Shown one piece after another: positions 5,612-9,170 of a stretch of DNA of 9,170 nt. The notes beneath the pieces are model-generated. The model searched no databases and had not been told where the DNA came from. It worked only from the letters and a program-made list of their open reading frames with translations. Every line of letters begins with the position of its first letter. Within the stretch, counting starts at the first letter, position 1. The translations under genes and the position numbers were made by a program. The stretch comes from Cytophagales bacterium (GTDB taxonomy: Bacteria > Bacteroidota > Bacteroidia > Cytophagales > Spirosomataceae), in NCBI GenBank assembly GCA_013205605.1, contig JABMMK010000129.1, positions 1 through 9,170 on the forward strand, given 5' to 3'.

Positions 5612-8568
5612 GATTTAAACGTTTTTTGGGCTAAAGAATCGTACATAATTTCAACGGTATGCTTTCCAGTTTTTTCGATTCCATCTTTTAATTGATGCCG
5701 GCACGATGTTCCATTGGACGCAATGATGACAGAATCCTTTGCTGCTAAAACCCTAGGAAATAAAACTAAATTGGCTATTTGCTGTGATAATTTAAAATGC
5801 TTTCGCTCATAACCAAAAGATCCAGCCATGCCGCAGCAACCTGTAGGCAACAGCTCTACCTCTTGATTTTCCGGAAAACTTAAAACGTGCCTTGTTGGCA
5901 CTAGGCCTGCTATCGATTTTTGATGGCAATGTCCATGCAACATGATTTTTTTGCTTTCTTGAGTAAAGTCGGACTTCGCTATTTTTTTGAGTTTTATTTG
6001 TTGGGACAAAAATTCGTCCACCAACAAACAATTTTCGGCTATTTGTTTTGCCAAATCTCTCATTTCAGGACTTACAAGATCCGGAATTTCATCTCTAAAT
6101 GTTAAAATGGCGCTAGGTTCGATGCCAATAAAAGGTTCGTCAGCATGTATCATGGGAGCTAATATTTCAATGTTTTTTTCAGCTATTTTTTTTGCTTCGA
6201 TTAACATTCCTTTGGACAAATAACTTCTACCACTTATTATACCATGTGGTACTTTTACCCCAAATCCCAATTCATTTAATAATAGAACTGTTTTTTTACC
6301 TAAGTCAACCTCATTATAATTAGTAAATTCATCTGCAAACAAATAAACGGAACCATTTTTGAATTGATCCTGAGGATATTTTTTAGCATATTTTTTGAAC
6401 CAATCTTCTAAGGAATAGAAATAAACTTTAGGTAAACTTCTTTCCCAAGAAAAACCTAAAATGGTTTTGATGACTATACTGGATAAAGGAAATTCAATGA
6501 GAAAATTATATAGGGGGGCGAATTTTCTGGCTAAATTCTGCAGGATAGGAAAATGGCCAATGAGCTTTGTGCGCCAAGGAATACCATCGGTTAAATATTT
6601 TTGCTGAAGGGTTTCTGCTTTTAATTTGGTGATATCAACACCGGAAGGGCATTCGGTTTGGCAACCCTTACAAGAAAGACAAAGATCCAAGATTTCGTTT
6701 AATTCAGGATTAGTGAAGGGGTTTTCTCCTGGTTCAGATAATATCTGTCTGAGCATGTTGGCTCTAGCCCGAGTACTATCTTTTTCATCTAGTGTCGCCA
6801 TGAAACTTGGGCACATGGTTCCTCCCGTTAAGGCTGTTTTCTTGCAATCCCCTGAACCTGAGCATTTTTCGGCTAATCTAAGTGGATTTTCGAAATCCCC
6901 ATAATTGAAAAAACTTTTAATTTTATACTCGTCCGAATTTGAAATTCTAAATTCCTCATCCATGGGAGGGCTATTCACAATTTTACCAGGATTAAGTATT
7001 TGGTATGGGTCAAAAATATGCTTGATCTCTTTAAAAAGATTTAGCAATTCCTTGCCCATCATTTTCTCTATAAATTCACCTCTTAATCGACCATCCCCAT
7101 GTTCGCCACTTAATGACCCTTGGTATTTTATTAATATGTCAACGGTTTCGCTTAAGATGCCTCGAAAAAGTATTTTACCTTCTTGAGAGTTGATATCTAA
7201 AAAGGGCTCGATGTGTAATTCGCCAGCTCCAGCATGTGCATAATAGGCAGCATCGACTCTATGTTTAGCTAATAAGGCCTGTATTTCTGCTATATAATTA
7301 GGAAGATCTGCTGGGGAGACCGCACAGTCTTCAATTAAATTGACCGGCTGTTTCTTACTAATAGCATTTCTAATCAGACCCAAACCGGCCTTTCTTATGC
7401 CCCAACCTTTATCTATATTATTTTTATCAAGTACTGGGTAGGCGTAACCTATTTTGGAATCTTTTAAGCTCTGAATACACGCATTTACTTGCTTATTCAG
7501 CTCTTCCGTGGTCATAGACCTAAACTCGACCATTAAAATAGCGGCAGGTTTTCCTTCGATGAAATCACGATCATTTTGAAAATTGGGATGATTTTCGGTA
7601 AAAGAGAGGATATAATCATCCACTAATTCAGATGCCGTAGGTTCATGTGTGAGCGCTACAATATTGGCTTGCAAGGATTCTTGTATGCTATGGCAATGAA
7701 TACAAATGAGTGCCACTTCAGCAGCCGGCAAATCCAATAAATTTAATTTCATTGAATGAACAATGGCGAGCGTTCCTTCCGATCCGGCAATTAATGCAGA
7801 TAAATTAAAGGGTTGGCCCGTTGGATTAAAGGGTTGCATGTCGATTAAAGCATCCAGCGCATATCCACTATTTCTTCTTTTAATTTCTGCCTTTGGAAAG
7901 CGGGTTTTAATCTGATTTTGAAGCTCTGGGTTGTTTAATATTCGATGAATTTCTTTGTAAATATGTCCTTCTAAGCTATTCAATGAAGTTTTTTTGTAAA
8001 ATTCTTCATTGCTCAGTGGATGCGTATGTATTTCGGTTCCATCAGATAAAATAGCTCGTGTTTCTACTAAATGGTCTCTGACATTCCCCCAAACAATGGA
8101 GTGTAATCCGCAGGAATTATTTCCTAACATGCCACCTAAAAGTGCTCGATTGGCCGTCGATGTTTCGGGACCAAAAAACAAACCTGATTGTTCAATTTGT
8201 TTATTTAAATCATCCCTTATAATTCCTGGTTCCACCCAAACGGATTTTTCTTTTTTATTTAAAAGTATGATTCTACTCAAACTGGAAGCAACTTCCATAA
8301 CGATCCCATCCCCTACGACTTGACCCGCTAAGGAGGTACCTGCTCCCCTAGGAATGATGGAGGTTTTGTGTTTTTTTGCAAAAAGGATAAGCCGCTTAAT
8401 ATCTTTAGCATTCGCTGGAATAGCTACGGCACTGGGTTTTACTTGATATACAGAGGCATCCGTAGAATATATTTTACGTGCAATCTCAGCTTTTTGAGAT
8501 TGATCAAAATATAATTTTCCTTCAAAATGAATGGTTAAGTTTTCTAATTCTGAATGACTCCAAATCAT
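5608..8568 (-). CDS. FAD-linked oxidase / 4Fe-4S oxidoreductase fusion (D-lactate dehydrogenase type)
   Basis: The 986-residue protein fuses a GlcD-like flavoprotein to a GlpC/GlcF-like iron-sulfur protein, as in YdiJ and Dld-II type D-2-hydroxyacid dehydrogenases; it likely oxidises D-lactate or a similar acid and passes electrons to the respiratory chain. In order: FAD-binding-4 domain (about 40-275; PRGAGTSLAGQ at 73-83, NNSCG at 150-154, GSEGTLAIV at 262-270); FAD-oxidase C-terminal domain (to about 531; HAGAGELHIEP at 445-455, GEHGDGRLRGEF at 488-499); an Fe-S region (Cys569, Cys575, Cys586, then CLSCKGCQTECP with Cys630, 633, 636, 640); and a C-terminal CCG region with HGHCHQKS (878-885) and GCCGMAGSFGYE (910-921). 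The first CCG repeat lacks its usual cysteines. There is no signal peptide, so it is probably on the cytoplasmic face of the membrane. ATG 8568 is preferred over the in-frame TTG at 8583, which sits at the expected transcription start. It is first in an operon with the DUF4286-like gene. The substrate cannot be fixed from sequence. Confidence 0.95.
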   Translation of the reverse strand: MIWSHSELENLTIHFEGKLYFDQSQKAEIARKIYSTDASVYQVKPSAVAIPANAKDIKRLILFAKKHKTSIIPRGAGTSLAGQVVGDGIVMEVASSLSRIILLNKKEKSVWVEPGIIRDDLNKQIEQSGLFFGPETSTANRALLGGMLGNNSCGLHSIVWGNVRDHLVETRAILSDGTEIHTHPLSNEEFYKKTSLNSLEGHIYKEIHRILNNPELQNQIKTRFPKAEIKRRNSGYALDALIDMQPFNPTGQPFNLSALIAGSEGTLAIVHSMKLNLLDLPAAEVALICIHCHSIQESLQANIVALTHEPTASELVDDYILSFTENHPNFQNDRDFIEGKPAAILMVEFRSMTTEELNKQVNACIQSLKDSKIGYAYPVLDKNNIDKGWGIRKAGLGLIRNAISKKQPVNLIEDCAVSPADLPNYIAEIQALLAKHRVDAAYYAHAGAGELHIEPFLDINSQEGKILFRGILSETVDILIKYQGSLSGEHGDGRLRGEFIEKMMGKELLNLFKEIKHIFDPYQILNPGKIVNSPPMDEEFRISNSDEYKIKSFFNYGDFENPLRLAEKCSGSGDCKKTALTGGTMCPSFMATLDEKDSTRARANMLRQILSEPGENPFTNPELNEILDLCLSCKGCQTECPSGVDITKLKAETLQQKYLTDGIPWRTKLIGHFPILQNLARKFAPLYNFLIEFPLSSIVIKTILGFSWERSLPKVYFYSLEDWFKKYAKKYPQDQFKNGSVYLFADEFTNYNEVDLGKKTVLLLNELGFGVKVPHGIISGRSYLSKGMLIEAKKIAEKNIEILAPMIHADEPFIGIEPSAILTFRDEIPDLVSPEMRDLAKQIAENCLLVDEFLSQQIKLKKIAKSDFTQESKKIMLHGHCHQKSIAGLVPTRHVLSFPENQEVELLPTGCCGMAGSFGYERKHFKLSQQIANLVLFPRVLAAKDSVIIASNGTSCRHQLKDGIEKTGKHTVEIMYDSLAQKTFKS

Positions 8569-8587
8569 AACGCTATTCGACAAAGCT

Positions 8588-8595
8588 CAAAATTA
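8588..8595 (-). promoter_or_regulatory. Candidate -7 box (TAATTTTG) for the oxidoreductase operon
   Basis: On the minus strand this reads TAATTTTG, an exact match to the Bacteroidota -7 consensus TAnnTTTG. It lies 19 bp upstream of ATG 8568, so transcription would begin around 8580-8583 and leave a leader of about a dozen bases. That makes the TTG at 8583 an unlikely start codon. No TTG is seen at the usual -33 distance, so this half of the promoter is weak or absent. Confidence 0.5.
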
Positions 8596-8641
8596 CAAAA
8601 TCCAATCTTACCTTCATAGAACCATTTAGAGTTTATATTTT

Positions 8642-8660
8642 CTATTCATCAACTATTCAT
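8642..8660. repeat. Tandem CTATTCAT repeat, possible operator
   Basis: The 8-bp word CTATTCAT occurs at 8642-8649 and again at 8653-8660, separated by CAA. The start-to-start distance is 11 bp, about one helical turn, between the two divergent -7 boxes and nearer the permease box. The spacing would suit a regulator binding one DNA face, but words this short can recur by chance in AT-rich DNA. Confidence 0.3.
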
Positions 8661-8681
8661 ACAAGGTTTCACTAATAATTG

Positions 8682-8689
8682 TAATTTTG
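8682..8689 (+). promoter_or_regulatory. Candidate -7 box (TAATTTTG) for the ABC permease gene
   Basis: On the plus strand this reads TAATTTTG, again an exact TAnnTTTG match, 17 bp upstream of ATG 8707. It is the mirror partner of the box at 8588-8595. No TTG stands 17-23 bp further upstream, so the -33 element is not recognisable. Confidence 0.5.
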
Positions 8690-8706
8690 GGTTGAATCCA
8701 TTGTGT

Positions 8707-9170
8707 ATGATATTTTTAATTCAAGTTTGGGAAAGTTTTTTGTTTGCCTATCAGGCATTAAGATCTAATATTTTAAGGACTACATTGTCTCTTTTAGGTG
8801 TCAGTGTAGGTATTTTCGCGATAGTCGCCGTATTTACGGCTGTGGATTCGCTCAATAAAAATATTCGATCAGAAATAGACTCATTTTCAGGAGCGGGTGT
8901 TTTTTACCTGGGTAAATGGCCTTGGATTATGGAGAATAATTATCCGTGGTGGAAGTATTTCAATCGGCCCGACATGAAATACTCAGAATTTAAATTTTTG
9001 AAAGAAAATTTGAAATCAGCCCAGGCAGTGGCCATTATTGATAACGGAAATACCAAAACGGCGTCAAAAGGCAGTAATAGTATGGATGTCAATATGACAG
9101 GAGCTAGTTATGATTATAATCAAATCGCCAATATCCCGATTGCTTCTGGCCGTTATTTTTTGCCCATAGA
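8707..9170 (+). CDS. MacB/FtsX-like ABC transporter permease, 3' end missing
   Basis: A frame opens at ATG 8707 and stays open to the window edge (154 complete codons). The protein begins with a short amphipathic stretch (ESFLFAYQALRSNILRTTLS, 9-28), then one membrane segment at about 24-47 (LSLLGVSVGIFAIVAVFTAV), then a soluble periplasmic region. This matches the start of MacB-type permeases: an N-terminal membrane helix with a 'LRsNklRt.LtlLGi.iGI' signature, followed by the MacB periplasmic core domain. The Trp-rich stretch KWPW...PWWKY (70-84) is, from memory, common in Bacteroidota members. The other three membrane helices and the FtsX domain should lie beyond the window. Such proteins work with an ATPase subunit, not seen here, in export or lipoprotein-related mechanotransmission; the substrate is unknown. 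An in-frame TTG at 8701 is a less likely start. Confidence 0.9.
   Translation, partial: MIFLIQVWESFLFAYQALRSNILRTTLSLLGVSVGIFAIVAVFTAVDSLNKNIRSEIDSFSGAGVFYLGKWPWIMENNYPWWKYFNRPDMKYSEFKFLKENLKSAQAVAIIDNGNTKTASKGSNSMDVNMTGASYDYNQIANIPIASGRYFLPI

Larger units (their letters stand above)
8569..8706. promoter_or_regulatory. Divergent promoter region between oxidoreductase and ABC permease genes
   Basis: This 138-bp AT-rich segment is the only substantial non-coding stretch in the window. It separates two divergent genes, so it should hold both promoters. Two outward-facing TAnnTTTG boxes and a short tandem repeat (described separately) are the only structures I see in it. No Shine-Dalgarno sequence, riboswitch-like fold or small ORF is evident. 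Confidence 0.7.

Noticed and set aside
8009..8323. Open frames of about 60-105 codons on the plus strand inside the oxidoreductase gene (for example 8009-8323, 6905-7186, 6626-6904)
   Set aside because: They lie wholly antisense to strongly conserved domains, show no recognisable protein motif and look like by-products of the coding strand.
8581..8583. TTG start for the oxidoreductase, adding five residues
   Set aside because: It sits at the expected transcription start downstream of the -7 box at 8588-8595, and an in-frame ATG at 8568 fits the family's N-terminus.
8916..8961. Trp-rich stretch KWPW...PWWKY in the permease as a novel motif
   Set aside because: From memory this occurs widely in Bacteroidota MacB-like permeases, so it is probably a family trait.
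1..9170. Defence system, mobile element, CRISPR array or biosynthetic cluster
   Set aside because: No nuclease, helicase, transposase, integrase, reverse transcriptase, repeat-spacer array or multi-enzyme cluster is visible; all frames are assigned to housekeeping, envelope or transport families.

Overview
The window looks like ordinary chromosomal DNA from a member of the phylum Bacteroidota, possibly Cytophagales (the lower rank is a guess). The DNA is AT-rich. No gene start has a clear Shine-Dalgarno sequence. The one sizeable gap carries TAnnTTTG boxes, the Bacteroidota-type -7 promoter element. Several proteins are of types I associate with this phylum: a short relative of the Bacteroidota 'HGxHSPFVY' methyltransferases, a DUF4286-like protein, a FAD/Fe-S D-lactate-dehydrogenase-type fusion and a MacB-like permease with a Trp-rich 'KWPW...PWWKY' stretch.

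Layout. Positions 1-3843 (+) hold the planctomycete-type pair: the 3' part of a cytochrome-c/DUF1549/DUF1553 protein, then 3 bp later a DUF1501 protein with a combined Tat and lipoprotein signal. Positions 3840-4631 (-) hold apaG followed directly (stop abutting start) by a 134-codon gene that keeps the two ends of a SAM-methyltransferase family but lacks its cofactor-binding middle. Positions 4644-5318 (+) hold ung, uracil-DNA glycosylase, divergent from apaG across only 12 bp. Positions 5315-8568 (-) hold a 986-residue FAD/4Fe-4S oxidoreductase followed, with an ATGA overlap, by a DUF4286-like gene. Positions 8569-8706 are the only real intergenic space and contain two outward-facing promoter-like boxes forming an 11-bp inverted repeat. 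From 8707 (+) an ABC-transporter permease runs off the right edge.

How the genes relate. The DUF1549/DUF1553 and DUF1501 proteins are a known conserved pair and probably act together in the cell envelope. The oxidoreductase and the DUF4286-like gene look translationally coupled. The remaining genes (base-excision repair, ApaG, permease) seem to be simply neighbours. Packing is very tight: both convergent junctions share 4 bp of stop codon, and there is no gene-free stretch over 300 bp. I found no RNA gene, CRISPR array, insertion sequence, phage gene or defence-type cluster, and no clear new system. The points most worth a second look are the gutted methyltransferase relative and the symmetric divergent promoter region.
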